Below are positions 17,141 to 25,488 of a DNA stretch of 64,000 nucleotides, piece by piece. This DNA comes from Hymenobacter nitidus (GTDB lineage Bacteria > Bacteroidota > Bacteroidia > Cytophagales > Hymenobacteraceae). A program made the position numbers and the translations under genes. The notes beneath the pieces are model-generated. The model was not told where the DNA came from and ran no database searches. It saw nothing but the letters and a program-made list of their open reading frames with translations. Where the stretch lies: NCBI RefSeq assembly GCF_020447315.1, contig NZ_JAJADQ010000014.1, positions 1-64,000 on the forward strand, in the 5' to 3' direction. Every line of letters starts with the position of its first letter. Position 1 is the stretch's first letter.

Positions 17141-18430
17141 ATGCGCCCATATTTACTGCTGCTACTTTCCTTTACCTGCTTTTCCGGCCTACGGGCCCAG
17201 ACCATCGAACCGGGTTACCTCGTGCTCAGCAGCGGCGACACGCTGCGGGGCGAGTTGGAAAATGATTTCTGGGAAAACCCACCTTCCGCCGTGCGCTTCC
17301 GAAGCGCGCCCACGGCGGAGCTCACCCTGTACTCGGCACTGCAGCTGCGGGGCCTGGGCCTAACCAGCGGCCGGCGGCTGCGGCTTGAAACGCTCCCGCT
17401 CGACCGGAGCGCCACCACCGACGTGAATAGTTTACCGGATAATTCGCGCAGCCACCAGAAGCCTGAACAGGTGCTGGCCGACGTGCTGGTAGATGGTCCG
17501 GCCACCCTGCTGGGCGTCACGCTGGGCAGTGTCCACCATTTCTTCGTGCGCCGTGAAGCCCACCCCTACTTCGAAATGACTGAACGCAATTACGTTAAGC
17601 TGCATAAGGGGGCGCAGGTAATTGCCGATGCCAACAACTATAAAGACTAGCTGCTGCTGCATTTCGGGGACTGCAAAGCGGCTACCACGGCAGCAGCCCA
17701 GGTGCCGTTCACGACTGAAGGCCTGAAAACGGTAGTGCAGGCCTATAACCGGGAATGCTCGGCCACGCGCCAAGCCGGCCGGGAAACGACGGACCAGAAA
17801 GCCACGGCGGGCCGGGCAGCCATACGGGCCGGAATCTTGACCGGAGCGCGCTACAACTCGGGGCTGTTCAGCGGGGAAGCAGGCACCGTGGCCGACCTCA
17901 CGGGGCTCAACGCCGATGGACGGGTGCACGCGCAGGCGGGCGGCTACGTGGATGTCGTCAGTGGCGGGCGGCGCCTGGCGCTGCATGCGGCGCTGCTGGC
18001 CTCGCGGTTTGGCCGCCGAAACCCGGTCAGCTTTCGACCCGTCGATCAGGCTGTTGCCCAAACCGGCCGCTTCACGTGGCAAGGCACAATAGTAAATCTG
18101 CAGATAGGGCTGCGGGGCTTTGCGCCCCTGAGCACCAAGCTGCAGCTTCTATATGGCGGCGGCTACGAAATCAACAGCTTCCTGAAGCCAAAATCGGAGC
18201 TTACGTACGGCGGTACCACGTTTGACTTTCTGGGCGGTTTCCCAGGTACGCCGTTGCCTTACGTGGAAGTGGGCCTGACGCAGGGCCGCTTCGGCGGGTT
18301 GCTCAACGGCCGCCTGTACGAGAGTCAGTACTATGCCAATCAGGTCGTTACGATCTGGAGCCTGAGCGCCTTGCTCAGTTACCGGCTGAACAGGGACGTT
18401 GACACCTCACCCGTGAAAGCCGGAAAATAA
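17141..18430 (+). pseudogene. Envelope protein gene interrupted by one in-frame TAG
   Basis: ATG 17141 opens a secreted protein (signal MRPYLLLLLSFTCFSGLRAQ) that runs to TAG 17648-17650 after 169 codons. The same frame then continues without any stop to TAA 18430, giving 259 more codons. The joint reads ...ADANNYKD-stop-LLLHFGDCKAATT, followed by FTTEGLKTVVQAYNREC, which looks like the conserved middle of Bacteroidota proteins with a Cys-containing helix pair and a C-terminal beta-barrel-like part (alternating GGYEINSF, YVEVGLTQGRFGG, YRLN). A nonsense mutation or a sequencing error explains it best. No known function. Confidence 0.75.
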
Positions 18431-18695
18431 CGGGGCCTGCTGGTTGCCAGTGGTCTTAGCGCATGATCTGGCCGCGCAAATCCCAGTTCGGGTTCAGGGC
18501 GAAGAGGCATCGAAGTCGGAAGGTAGATTCCATCTTTTTACGGCCCCTATTTGCCTGAAGTCGGATTAGAGGGCTGAAAAACGCCAGGCTCAACGTATTC
18601 ACTAGGTGCCGCAGGTGTTTTGCGCAGGGTTGCAGGCTACCCCAACGGGTACCAGCCTGAAAACCAAAGCGCCCGAATCAAGGTTAGCACTGCCT

Positions 18696-19136
18696 ATGCA
18701 CGTCACCCTCCGCACGCCTGTGGCCCAGCCACCCGCCCAGGTTTTTGCCGGCTTCACGCGGGAGCTGTTCCTGTCCTTGGCCCCGCCCTTTCCGCAGCTG
18801 AAGCTGCACCGCTTCGACGGCTGCCAGCGCGGCGACCAGGTCGAAATTGAGCTGATCAGCGGCCCTTTGCGCCAGCGCTGGACCAGCCTGATTACCGACA
18901 GCGGCGTGCAGCCCGACGGCACCCATTTCTTTATCGACGAGGGCCAGGTGCTGCCCGCGCCGCTGCGCTACTGGCGCCACCGCCACCTCATCGAGCCCGG
19001 CCCCGACGGCGGCAGCGTGATTGTGGACGCGCTGGAGTTTCGCACGGCCTTCCCGGTGCTCGATGCGCTGCTCTACCCGCTGATGTGGGCCCAGTTTGCC
19101 TACCGCAAGCCTATCTACCGCCGCGTATTCCGGTAA
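18696..19136 (+). CDS. SRPBCC (START-like) family protein
   Basis: 146 residues from ATG 18696, where the fold starts (MHVTLRTPVAQPPAQVFAGF); a longer frame from 18606 adds nothing recognisable. SRPBCC domains have a helix-grip fold that binds a hydrophobic ligand in a deep pocket. Seen here: the opening strand plus helix PAQVFAGFTRELFLSLAPPF, VEIELISGPLRQRWTSLI, and a C-terminal helix AFPVLDALLYPLMWAQFAYR. No signal peptide. Ligand and role unknown. The preceding gap 18431-18695 holds no clear gene. Confidence 0.75.
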   Translation: MHVTLRTPVAQPPAQVFAGFTRELFLSLAPPFPQLKLHRFDGCQRGDQVEIELISGPLRQRWTSLITDSGVQPDGTHFFIDEGQVLPAPLRYWRHRHLIEPGPDGGSVIVDALEFRTAFPVLDALLYPLMWAQFAYRKPIYRRVFR

Positions 19137-19172
19137 TCGGGGCGGTATGACGGTGGCTGGCGGGCTTTGGCG

Positions 19173-19180
19173 TACTTTTG
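19173..19180 (+). promoter_or_regulatory. Candidate -7 promoter element of the RlmI-like gene
   Basis: TACTTTTG matches TAnnTTTG exactly and ends 30 bases before ATG 19211. No convincing -33 TTG at the expected spacing. Confidence 0.55.
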
Positions 19181-19210
19181 TAGTTCGTACTGTCCTTAAG
19201 CTTCTTCGTT

Positions 19211-20398
19211 ATGGCCGCCATTGTCACGCTCAAACCTGGTAAAGACCAATCCCTGCGCCGCCGCCACCCGTGGGTATTTTCGGGGGCCATCGGCCGTATG
19301 CAGGGCGAAGTGCTGGAAGGCGAAGTCGTGACGGTGCAGGCCGCTAATGGCGAAGTGCTGGGCGTGGGCCACTACGCGCCCGGCTCCATTGCCGTGCGCA
19401 TGCTCGACTTCGGCCCCGACTCCCAGCTGCCCGACGCGGCGTTCTGGGAAGGCCGCATCCGCAATGCCTACGAGCTGCGCAAAGGTCTGCAGCTCACCGG
19501 GCAAGGCTCTACCAACGTGTACCGCCTCACCCACGCCGAGGGCGACGGGGTGCCGGGCCTCATCATCGACGTATACGGCGACGTGGCCGTGGTGCAGGCG
19601 CACAGCGCGGGCATGTACAAGGCCCGCCCGCTGATTGCCGCCGCCCTGCAGGCCGTAATTCCGGGTTTGCGGGCCATTTATGACAAGAGCGCCGAAACCG
19701 TGCCCGCCAAGGCCGCGCCCGACGCCAAGAACGGCTACCTGCTGGGCGAAAGCAACGGGCAGGAGCATATCGTGCACGAAAATGGCCACCCCTTCGCCGT
19801 AGATTGGGAAACGGGCCAGAAAACCGGCTTCTTCATCGACCAGCGCGACAACCGTAGCCTGCTGGCCCGTTACGCGCCCGGCCGCCGCGTGCTGAACACG
19901 TTTTGCTACACCGGCGGCTTCAGCTCCTACGCCCTGCAGGCCGGCGCCGAGCTGGTACATTCCGTGGACAGCTCCAAGCGCGCCATCGAGCTGACGGAAC
20001 GCAATGCCGCTCTCACCGGCCTCGAAAGCAAGCACGCGGCCTACGCCGAAGACGTGTTCAGCTTTATGAAAAACAGCCAGGAGCAGTACGACCTCATCGT
20101 GCTCGACCCACCAGCGTTTGCCAAGCACCTCTCAGCCCGCCACAACGCCCTGATGGGCTACAAGCGCCTGAACGCGGCCGGCATCCGGCAGATTGCGCCC
20201 GGTGGGCTGCTGTTCACCTTCAGCTGTTCCCAGGTGGTTTCGGCCGAGCTGTTCGAAGGCGCCGTGCTGGCTGCGGCCATCGAAGCCGGCCGCCCCGCCC
20301 GCATCCTGCACCGCCTCACCCAGCCCGCCGACCACCCCGTGAGTTTGTTCCACCCCGAAGGCGAATACCTGAAGGGGCTGGTGCTGGCCGTGGAGTAG
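19211..20398 (+). CDS. Class I SAM-dependent 23S rRNA methyltransferase, RlmI family
   Basis: 395 residues with the RlmI/RlmK-like order. The N-terminal PUA domain is at ~1-75 (LRRRHPWVFSGAIGRMQGEVLEGEVVTV). A central domain includes GVPGLIIDVYGDVAVVQ. The methyltransferase domain follows: GFFIDQRDNRSLL, NTFCYTGGFSSYALQAGAE (motif I), VDSSKRAIELTERNA, and the catalytic-loop type LDPPAFAK. The family makes 5-methylcytosine in 23S rRNA. A perfect -7 element precedes it. It is convergent with the SPFH gene, with only five bases between the stop codons. Confidence 0.92.
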   Translation: MAAIVTLKPGKDQSLRRRHPWVFSGAIGRMQGEVLEGEVVTVQAANGEVLGVGHYAPGSIAVRMLDFGPDSQLPDAAFWEGRIRNAYELRKGLQLTGQGSTNVYRLTHAEGDGVPGLIIDVYGDVAVVQAHSAGMYKARPLIAAALQAVIPGLRAIYDKSAETVPAKAAPDAKNGYLLGESNGQEHIVHENGHPFAVDWETGQKTGFFIDQRDNRSLLARYAPGRRVLNTFCYTGGFSSYALQAGAELVHSVDSSKRAIELTERNAALTGLESKHAAYAEDVFSFMKNSQEQYDLIVLDPPAFAKHLSARHNALMGYKRLNAAGIRQIAPGGLLFTFSCSQVVSAELFEGAVLAAAIEAGRPARILHRLTQPADHPVSLFHPEGEYLKGLVLAVE

Positions 20399-20403
20399 AA
20401 GCG

Positions 20404-21300
20404 TTAGCGCTTCGGCGTAGCACCCGCGGCCGGGAGCTGCAGCAGAAACTGGCTGCCGCCGGCCCCGGAGGTGTAGGTGGGCACGGCGCTGCCACCTTTT
20501 TCCCAGGCTTCAATCCAGCGCATCTGCACCAGTAGGGGCGTCAGGGACTGTTGCTGCTTCTCGTTGGCATAGGCCTGGGCGTCGGCGGCAATGCGGATGG
20601 CTTTGGCCTGGCCCTCGGCTTCAGCAATGTTGATGCGGGCCTGGGCCTCGGCCTGCCGGATGCGGTTTTCGGTTTGCAGGCCGGTTTGCACCGCCGTATT
20701 CTTGGCGTCGATGGCGGCTTTCAGGCTGGCGGGCGGCTCCAGCTTGGTCGTTATCTGCTGCACGGTGAAGCCCATGGCCTGCAGCTGGCCCACGAGGTTA
20801 GCCTTCACCTGGGCCTCGTAGCTGCCGCGGTTGCTGATGAGGCTGTCGGCGGTGTAGCGGTTGGTGGCCACGCGGTAAGCCTCGTACACAGCCGTTTTCA
20901 GGAAGCCGTTTTCGATGTCGGTGAGCGGACGGCGGTACTGGCGGAAGATGTCGTCGACTTTATCCGACTGAATAAAGTAGTTCAGGCTGGGGGCCACGCC
21001 GAAGCCCGAGCCGTCTTTGCTCTGCACCTCAAACTCCTCGTATTCTTTGTGTTGCGTGTACACCGGAAACTCGTACACGGCCGTGCTCAGCGGCGAGTAG
21101 AACACCCAGCCGGTGGCGTAGGTAATATCATCGACGCCGCGGGCGGTGCCGGCCAGATTGACTTTGATGCCCACGTTGCCGGCGTCGATGCGCTCCACCT
21201 TCACCAGGCTGCAGCCGGCCACCAGGGCCAGGAGCAGCAGACCCAGAAAAATCAGCGGTTTTAGCCAGCGGCGGGCAGCAGGAGGGGTAACGTTAATCAT
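20404..21300 (-). CDS. SPFH/prohibitin-domain protein with lipobox
   Basis: 298 residues. N-terminal hydrophobic segment LIFLGLLLLALVAGC with a lipobox (VAGC, Cys 30); it may be a lipoprotein or simply a single-pass anchor. The SPFH domain covers ~30-210 (VKVERIDAGNVGIKVNLAG..., EFEVQSKDGSGFGVAPSLNYFI), then a coiled coil rich in Ala/Gln/Glu (NRIRQAEAQARINIAEAEGQAKAIRIAADAQAYA) as in prohibitin and HflC/K. SPFH proteins form large membrane-bound cages that organise membranes or control proteases. It overlaps the upstream small membrane-protein gene by eight bases, so the two are translated from one message. Confidence 0.88.
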   Translation of the reverse strand: MINVTPPAARRWLKPLIFLGLLLLALVAGCSLVKVERIDAGNVGIKVNLAGTARGVDDITYATGWVFYSPLSTAVYEFPVYTQHKEYEEFEVQSKDGSGFGVAPSLNYFIQSDKVDDIFRQYRRPLTDIENGFLKTAVYEAYRVATNRYTADSLISNRGSYEAQVKANLVGQLQAMGFTVQQITTKLEPPASLKAAIDAKNTAVQTGLQTENRIRQAEAQARINIAEAEGQAKAIRIAADAQAYANEKQQQSLTPLLVQMRWIEAWEKGGSAVPTYTSGAGGSQFLLQLPAAGATPKR

Positions 21301-21538
21301 GGAAGGGGGGAGTAGAGGATCTGGACGAGAAGTAGTGCATCAGCCGACGCCCGGCCTGGTAGAGCGAAAGGGCGACGCCCGCCGCCAGCAGCAGGCTGCC
21401 CAGCGCGCCCCAGCCCAGCAGCCGGTTGGAAGAGCTGCTCAGCCAGTGCAGGCACCGGGGCAGGGCAAAGGGCAGCAGGGCACCGTAAAACAGCAGCCAG
21501 ATAACTACCCAACCGGGAGAAATACGTTTTGCAGGCAT
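21293..21538 (-). CDS. Small two-helix membrane protein, partner of the SPFH gene
   Basis: 81 residues from ATG 21538. Two hydrophobic segments, VVIWLLFYGALLPFALP (~11-27) and LLGWGALGSLLLAAGVALSLY (~40-60), are separated by a short charged loop; the tail is Ser-rich. Its stop codon overlaps the start of the SPFH gene (ATGATTAA arrangement), which implies translational coupling and probably a shared function. I do not recognise the family. The frame is open further upstream but without a better start. Confidence 0.65.
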   Translation of the reverse strand: MPAKRISPGWVVIWLLFYGALLPFALPRCLHWLSSSSNRLLGWGALGSLLLAAGVALSLYQAGRRLMHYFSSRSSTPPFHD

Positions 21539-21777
21539 GATAGAAGCCGGGAGCCGGCGGTAATAGGCCCAATATCTGAACAATACCGCACACCACCGAA
21601 GCGCGGCGCCGGAGCGGGCTATTATCGTAATTTTGGGTGCCTTCCACAGTCTGTTTCCTGCTTGCGGGCAAGCGGCATTGGCCCTCGGGCAGCCACCTTG
21701 CACCAATTATTCCCCGGGCCGCCAAGCCACCACGCTACGTTTTTGGTTATAGCTGCATCCTTTCGAAACCTTGTCCT

Positions 21778-23268
21778 GTGAGTCGTAAACGAAGCCCCGC
21801 CGCCAAGCAGCCCGCCGCCATTATCGGAGCCGGTATTGCCGGTATTGCCACCGCCGTCCGGCTGGCCCTGCAGGGGCACCGCGTCACGGTATTCGAAGCC
21901 CAAGACAGCTTCGGCGGCAAGATGCACCAGTTCGAGTTGCCCGGCGGCTACCGCTTCGATGCCGGCCCTTCGCTCTTCACGCTGCCGGCCCTAGTGGATG
22001 AGCTGTTCCGGCTGGCCGGGCGCGACCCGCAAGACCACTTCCGCTACGAGCGGCTCGACCCGATTACCCAATACTTCTTCGCCGACGGCACCCGCCTCAC
22101 GGCCTGGGCCGACGCCGGGAAGTTTGCCGCCGAGGTAGAAGCCAAGCTGGGTGTACCCGCCACCGACGTCACGGGATTTCTGCGGCGTAGCGGGCAGGCC
22201 TACGCCGCCACCGAAAGCACGTTTCTGCACAAGTCGCTGCACAAAGCCGGCACCTACCTGAGCAAGGACGTGCTGGGGGCCCTGGCCGCACTGCCCAGCC
22301 TGGGCCTCACGGGCACCATGCACCAGCGCCACGCCAGCGCCTTCACCGACCCGCGCCTAGTGCAGCTCTTCGACCGGTTTGCCACCTACAACGGCTCCGA
22401 CCCCTACCAGGCCCCGGCCACGCTCAGCCTGATTCCGCACTTGGAGCACGGCATTGGCGCATTTTACCCCGAAGGCGGCATCTACAGCATTGCCCGCAGC
22501 CTGGTGGAGTTGGCCGAGGAGCTGGGCGTGGCGTTCCGCTACAACGAGCCGGTGGAGGAGATTCTGACGGCCGCCGGGCAGGTAACCGGGCTGCGCACCG
22601 CCCAGGACATCTACGACTTCGGCGTGGTCGTCAGCAACATGGACGTGGTGCCGACCTACCGCCGCCTGCTGCCCACCCAGCCCGCCCCCGAGCGCACGCT
22701 CGGCCAGCCCCGCTCGTCGTCGGCCCTGATATTCTACTGGGGCGTGACCCACGACTTTATCGAGCTGGGGTTGCACAACATCTTTTTCTCCCAGGATTAC
22801 CGCCAGGAGTTCCGGGCCATCTTCGAGGAAAAAACCGTGGCGGATGACCCGACGGTCTACGTCAACATCACCTCCAAAAAGAGCCCGGCCGATGCCCCGG
22901 CCGGCCACGAAAACTGGTTTGTGATGGTAAACGTGCCCCACAACCAGGGCCAGGACTGGGACGCGCTGATCCAAAAGACGCGCCGGGCCGTACTGGACAA
23001 AGTGAGCCGGGTGCTGGGCCACAACATCGAGCCGCTGCTGCGGGCCGAGCAGGTCTGGGACCCGCGGGGCATCGAGCAGCGCACGTCTTCGTTCGGCGGG
23101 GCGTTGTATGGCAGCTCCTCCAACAATGCGCTGGCGGCGTTTCTGCGGCACCCCAACTTTTCGGGGAAGCTGCACGGGCTGTACTTTTGCGGCGGCAGCG
23201 TGCATCCCGGCGGGGGTATTCCGCTGTGCCTGCTCTCGGCCAAGATTGTGGCCGGCCTGATTAACTAA
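21778..23268 (+). CDS. crtD: Carotenoid desaturase, CrtD/CrtI family
   Basis: 496 residues from GTG 21778; the codons before it do not look coding. N-terminal FAD-binding AAIIGAGIAGIATAVRLALQG, then FEAQDSFGGKM and RFDAGPSLFTLP, all hallmarks of phytoene-desaturase-like flavoproteins. The C-terminal GLYFCGGSVHPGGGIPLCLLSAKIV is the conserved FAD/substrate region. Because CruF lies next downstream, the best fit is the 1'-hydroxycarotenoid 3',4'-desaturase CrtD, which acts after CruF hydration in monocyclic carotenoids of the flexixanthin type. A phytoene desaturase CrtI is the alternative. Membrane-associated. Confidence 0.85.
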   Translation: MSRKRSPAAKQPAAIIGAGIAGIATAVRLALQGHRVTVFEAQDSFGGKMHQFELPGGYRFDAGPSLFTLPALVDELFRLAGRDPQDHFRYERLDPITQYFFADGTRLTAWADAGKFAAEVEAKLGVPATDVTGFLRRSGQAYAATESTFLHKSLHKAGTYLSKDVLGALAALPSLGLTGTMHQRHASAFTDPRLVQLFDRFATYNGSDPYQAPATLSLIPHLEHGIGAFYPEGGIYSIARSLVELAEELGVAFRYNEPVEEILTAAGQVTGLRTAQDIYDFGVVVSNMDVVPTYRRLLPTQPAPERTLGQPRSSSALIFYWGVTHDFIELGLHNIFFSQDYRQEFRAIFEEKTVADDPTVYVNITSKKSPADAPAGHENWFVMVNVPHNQGQDWDALIQKTRRAVLDKVSRVLGHNIEPLLRAEQVWDPRGIEQRTSSFGGALYGSSSNNALAAFLRHPNFSGKLHGLYFCGGSVHPGGGIPLCLLSAKIVAGLIN

Positions 23269-23370
23269 TTAGTAATGAGCAATTAGTGATTAACGATTGA
23301 GAACATGTTGCCCCGGCCGCTAGGCGGTACCAATGGCCCGTTCTCACTTCTTAATTTCTGATTATTAATT
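23267..23370. repeat. Imperfect inverted repeat between crtD and cruF
   Basis: Left arm 23267-23304 is AT-rich (aattagtaatgagcaattag...) and is roughly the reverse complement of 23340-23370 (gttctcac...ttattaatt), with a gap of several bases in alignment. The right arm ends eight bases before the GTG start of cruF. Confidence 0.6.
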
Positions 23371-23378
23371 CCTCCCAA

Positions 23379-24068
23379 GTGTCTGCTTCCGAATCAACTC
23401 AACATATACCGGCGCCTCCGGTAGCCCCCGATACGCAGCAGCGCCGCCTGCGCGTGGCCCAGGGCATTCTGCTGCTGTTCCACGTGACGGGCTTTCTGGG
23501 GCTGGGCTTTTCCAAGGACCCGAGCTTCTACCTGCAGTTTGTGCCCCTGAACCTGCTGCTGACGGCCGTGCTGCTCTTCGCCTTCCAGCGCGACCGGAGC
23601 GCCGCTTTCTGGGGCTTCTGCATCACTACGGCCGCCGTGGGCTTCTTCGTGGAAGTGGTGGGCATTCAAACCGGCAAGATATTCGGGCAGTACACCTATG
23701 GCGCCACGCTGGGCCTCAAGTGGCTGGGCGTGCCCCTGATGATTGGCCTGAACTGGCTGATGCTGACTTACATGACTGGCGTTCTGGCCCGCTACCTGCC
23801 CATCAGCGACTTTCTGCGGGCAGTGGTGGCGGCCCTGCTGCTCGTGGGCATGGACATCTGCCTGGAGCCCGTGGCCGTGCGCTACGACTTCTGGACCTGG
23901 GCCTTCGACGTGATTCCGCTGCAGAATTTCAAGGGCTGGTTTGTAGTGGCCCTTATCCTGCAGGTATATTTCAACCGGACCGATTTTGAGAAGCGCAACC
24001 CCCTGGTGCCCTTCGTTTATCTGCTGCAACTCCTGTTTTTCTTCGGGCTTGGCCTGTTAATTCGCTAA
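23379..24068 (+). CDS. cruF: Carotenoid 1',2'-hydratase CruF (DUF422) family
   Basis: 229 residues from GTG 23379. Seven or so membrane segments and the family signatures GFFVEVVGIQTGKIFGQYTYG, GVPLMIGLNWLMLTYM, DICLEPVAVRYDFWTW and FKGWFVV. CruF hydrates the terminal double bond of an acyclic carotenoid end to give a 1'-hydroxy group, the substrate of CrtD; both genes are adjacent and co-directional with 110 bases between them. The TetR gene follows after 33 bases. Inner-membrane enzyme of pigment synthesis. Confidence 0.88.
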   Translation: MSASESTQHIPAPPVAPDTQQRRLRVAQGILLLFHVTGFLGLGFSKDPSFYLQFVPLNLLLTAVLLFAFQRDRSAAFWGFCITTAAVGFFVEVVGIQTGKIFGQYTYGATLGLKWLGVPLMIGLNWLMLTYMTGVLARYLPISDFLRAVVAALLLVGMDICLEPVAVRYDFWTWAFDVIPLQNFKGWFVVALILQVYFNRTDFEKRNPLVPFVYLLQLLFFFGLGLLIR

Positions 24069-24101
24069 CTTTAACCAGCGCTTTACTCCCAACCCCCGAC
24101 T

Positions 24102-24716
24102 ATGAACCCAACGCTACGCGACACCTTACTGGAAGAAGCTCATCAGTTATTTCAGGCCCGGGGCATCACCAGTCTGCCCCTGGAGCAGATTATGAGCAAG
24201 CTGGATGTGTCGCCTACCACGTTTCGGGAGATGTTTCACGACAAGGAGGACTTGGTCCTGCAGGTCACGCAGCACGACATTGAGCGGCAGAAGCGCGAGC
24301 ATGCCGAGCTGTTCCAGAGCACGCCCAACGCCGTGGGCCGCTTGCTGAGCCTGCTGGAAATGGGCATCCGGGATTTGCGCAAAGTCACCTCCCCCGACTA
24401 CTTCGCCGACCTCATCCGGGACTATCCCCAGGCCTGGGACCTAGGCCAGCAGCACCTGGCTGAGTACTCCTACCCCCAGATTCATAACCTGCTGAACGAG
24501 GGCATTCTGCAGAAGACCCTGCGGGCCGACATCAATATCACGCTGGTCAGCAAAATCATCATCGAGCAGCTCTACATGGTGCTCAACGAGCAGACCTTCC
24601 CGCCAAGCCGCTACGATGTGGCCGAGGTGTTCCGCAGCGTGTATCTATACTACATGCGCGGCCTGTGCACCGAGGAAGGCCTGAAGTCGGCTTCGGCTTA
24701 CTTCTCCCGCATGTAA
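24102..24716 (+). CDS. TetR/AcrR-family transcriptional regulator
   Basis: 204 residues. The N-terminal helix-turn-helix reads LLEEAHQLFQARGITSLPLEQIMSKLDVSPTTFREMFHDKEDLV (residues ~8-51), the standard TetR DNA-binding domain. The C-terminal helical domain has no family-specific motif I can name. It is 33 bases downstream of cruF and ends at a strong bidirectional terminator, so it probably belongs to the carotenoid transcript. Control of these genes is plausible but not shown; no clear TetR-type operator palindrome was recognised upstream of crtD. Confidence 0.87.
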   Translation: MNPTLRDTLLEEAHQLFQARGITSLPLEQIMSKLDVSPTTFREMFHDKEDLVLQVTQHDIERQKREHAELFQSTPNAVGRLLSLLEMGIRDLRKVTSPDYFADLIRDYPQAWDLGQQHLAEYSYPQIHNLLNEGILQKTLRADINITLVSKIIIEQLYMVLNEQTFPPSRYDVAEVFRSVYLYYMRGLCTEEGLKSASAYFSRM

Positions 24717-24732
24717 GCTCGTCAGCCCCCAT

Positions 24733-24774
24733 AAAAACAGCAAGAGGCACCCGTGGGCGCCTCTTGCTGTTTTT
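24733..24774. terminator. Bidirectional intrinsic terminator between tetR and DUF6952-like genes
   Basis: A 16-bp perfect stem, AAAAACAGCAAGAGGC with GCCTCTTGCTGTTTTT, with a ten-base loop. A-tract and U-tract on either side make it work for both convergent genes. Confidence 0.92.
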
Positions 24775-24791
24775 AACTGGTACTAATCTGG

Positions 24792-25034
24792 CTAGCTGAT
24801 GGATACGCGCACCTTGCTGGTGTACTCGCGCAGGGCCGTCTTAAACTCCGACTGGTTGTCCTGCATGTGGTTCAGGATGAAGATGGCGGCAAATACGTGC
24901 GTCAGCTGCTCGCCTTCATCTTCACCTTCCACCTCAAAGTCGGGCGTCCGCTCGTCGAGCAGGGCTTCTTCGGCGGCTACCAGGCTTTCCAGCGTCTGCG
25001 TCTCAACCAGGCGCTTAATTACGGGGATTTTCAT
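24792..25034 (-). CDS. Small conserved protein, DUF6952-like
   Basis: 80 residues (MKIPVIKRLVETQTLESLVAAEEALLDE...). Acidic middle EVEGEDEGEQLTHVFAAIFIL and end ALREYTSKVRVSI. I recognise it as the short Bacteroidota family found next to thioredoxin-like genes (DUF6952 by memory). It lies 12 bases downstream of the thioredoxin gene on the same strand, so they share a transcript. Function unknown; small helical cytoplasmic protein. Confidence 0.8.
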   Translation of the reverse strand: MKIPVIKRLVETQTLESLVAAEEALLDERTPDFEVEGEDEGEQLTHVFAAIFILNHMQDNQSEFKTALREYTSKVRVSIS

Positions 25035-25046
25035 GGCGCTGCGGGC

Positions 25047-25364
25047 TTAGTTCAGACGGTTGATCAGGTCGGCTACGGCCTCTTCCTTGCTGGCCGACAC
25101 GGTATCAACCAGCTCCCCGTCGCGGAAGATGGCGAAGAAGGGCAGGGTCGTCACGTTGGCCAGCTTGCGGGCCGCCGGGCTGGTTTCAGCATTTACGTCC
25201 AGGAACTTGATAGCCTGGTTCTGCTCGGCCTGGGCCAGGCGCTTATACTTAGGCGAAAACAGGCGGCAGTTGCCACACCAGTCGGCGTAGTACTTCACCA
25301 CTACTTTCTCGTGCGTCTCAAGAAGTTGTTGGAAATCGGAGTCAGTTGCTTTCGTAACAGGCAT
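25047..25364 (-). CDS. Thioredoxin-family protein with CGNC active site
   Basis: 105 residues from ATG 25364. The longer frame to 25412 runs into a palindrome and has no sensible start. Thioredoxin fold with active site WCGNC (Cys 30 and Cys 33) instead of the classic WCGPC, and the cis-Pro segment TTLPFFAIF near 74-82. Asn at the third active-site position is expected to change the redox potential. No signal peptide, so cytoplasmic. A perfect TAnnTTTG element and a 15-bp palindrome lie in front. First gene of a pair with the DUF6952-like gene. Confidence 0.9.
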   Translation of the reverse strand: MPVTKATDSDFQQLLETHEKVVVKYYADWCGNCRLFSPKYKRLAQAEQNQAIKFLDVNAETSPAARKLANVTTLPFFAIFRDGELVDTVSASKEEAVADLINRLN

Positions 25365-25393
25365 TATAAGGAAGCGTTTGGGGTAAACATGAG

Positions 25394-25426
25394 GCAGCCA
25401 GATAAGAACCATTCTTATCTGGCTGC
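25394..25426 (-). promoter_or_regulatory. Perfect palindrome in the leader of the thioredoxin transcript
   Basis: GCAGCCAGATAAGAA pairs perfectly with TTCTTATCTGGCTGC around a three-base loop. It begins immediately downstream of the -7 element (25426-25433) and ends 30 bases before the ATG, so the predicted RNA would start within or right before this 15-bp hairpin. It could be an operator for a dimeric regulator, an mRNA-stabilising 5' hairpin, or the terminator of the upstream region. Confidence 0.7.
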
Positions 25427-25433
25427 AAATCTA
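25426..25433 (-). promoter_or_regulatory. Candidate -7 promoter element of the thioredoxin operon
   Basis: Minus strand reads TAGATTTG, an exact TAnnTTTG match. A TTTTTG lies about 14-16 bases further upstream, slightly close for a -33 element. Transcription would start near 25420. Confidence 0.65.
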
Positions 25434-25488
25434 AAGCGCTTTCCCGGCAAAAAGGTTTATTCGGTCGTTAATTTCATCTGCGGCCGGC

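Noticed and set aside
17651..18430. Independent second gene after the TAG
   Set aside because: Same frame as the upstream part, no convincing start or promoter, and the protein reads on naturally across the stop.
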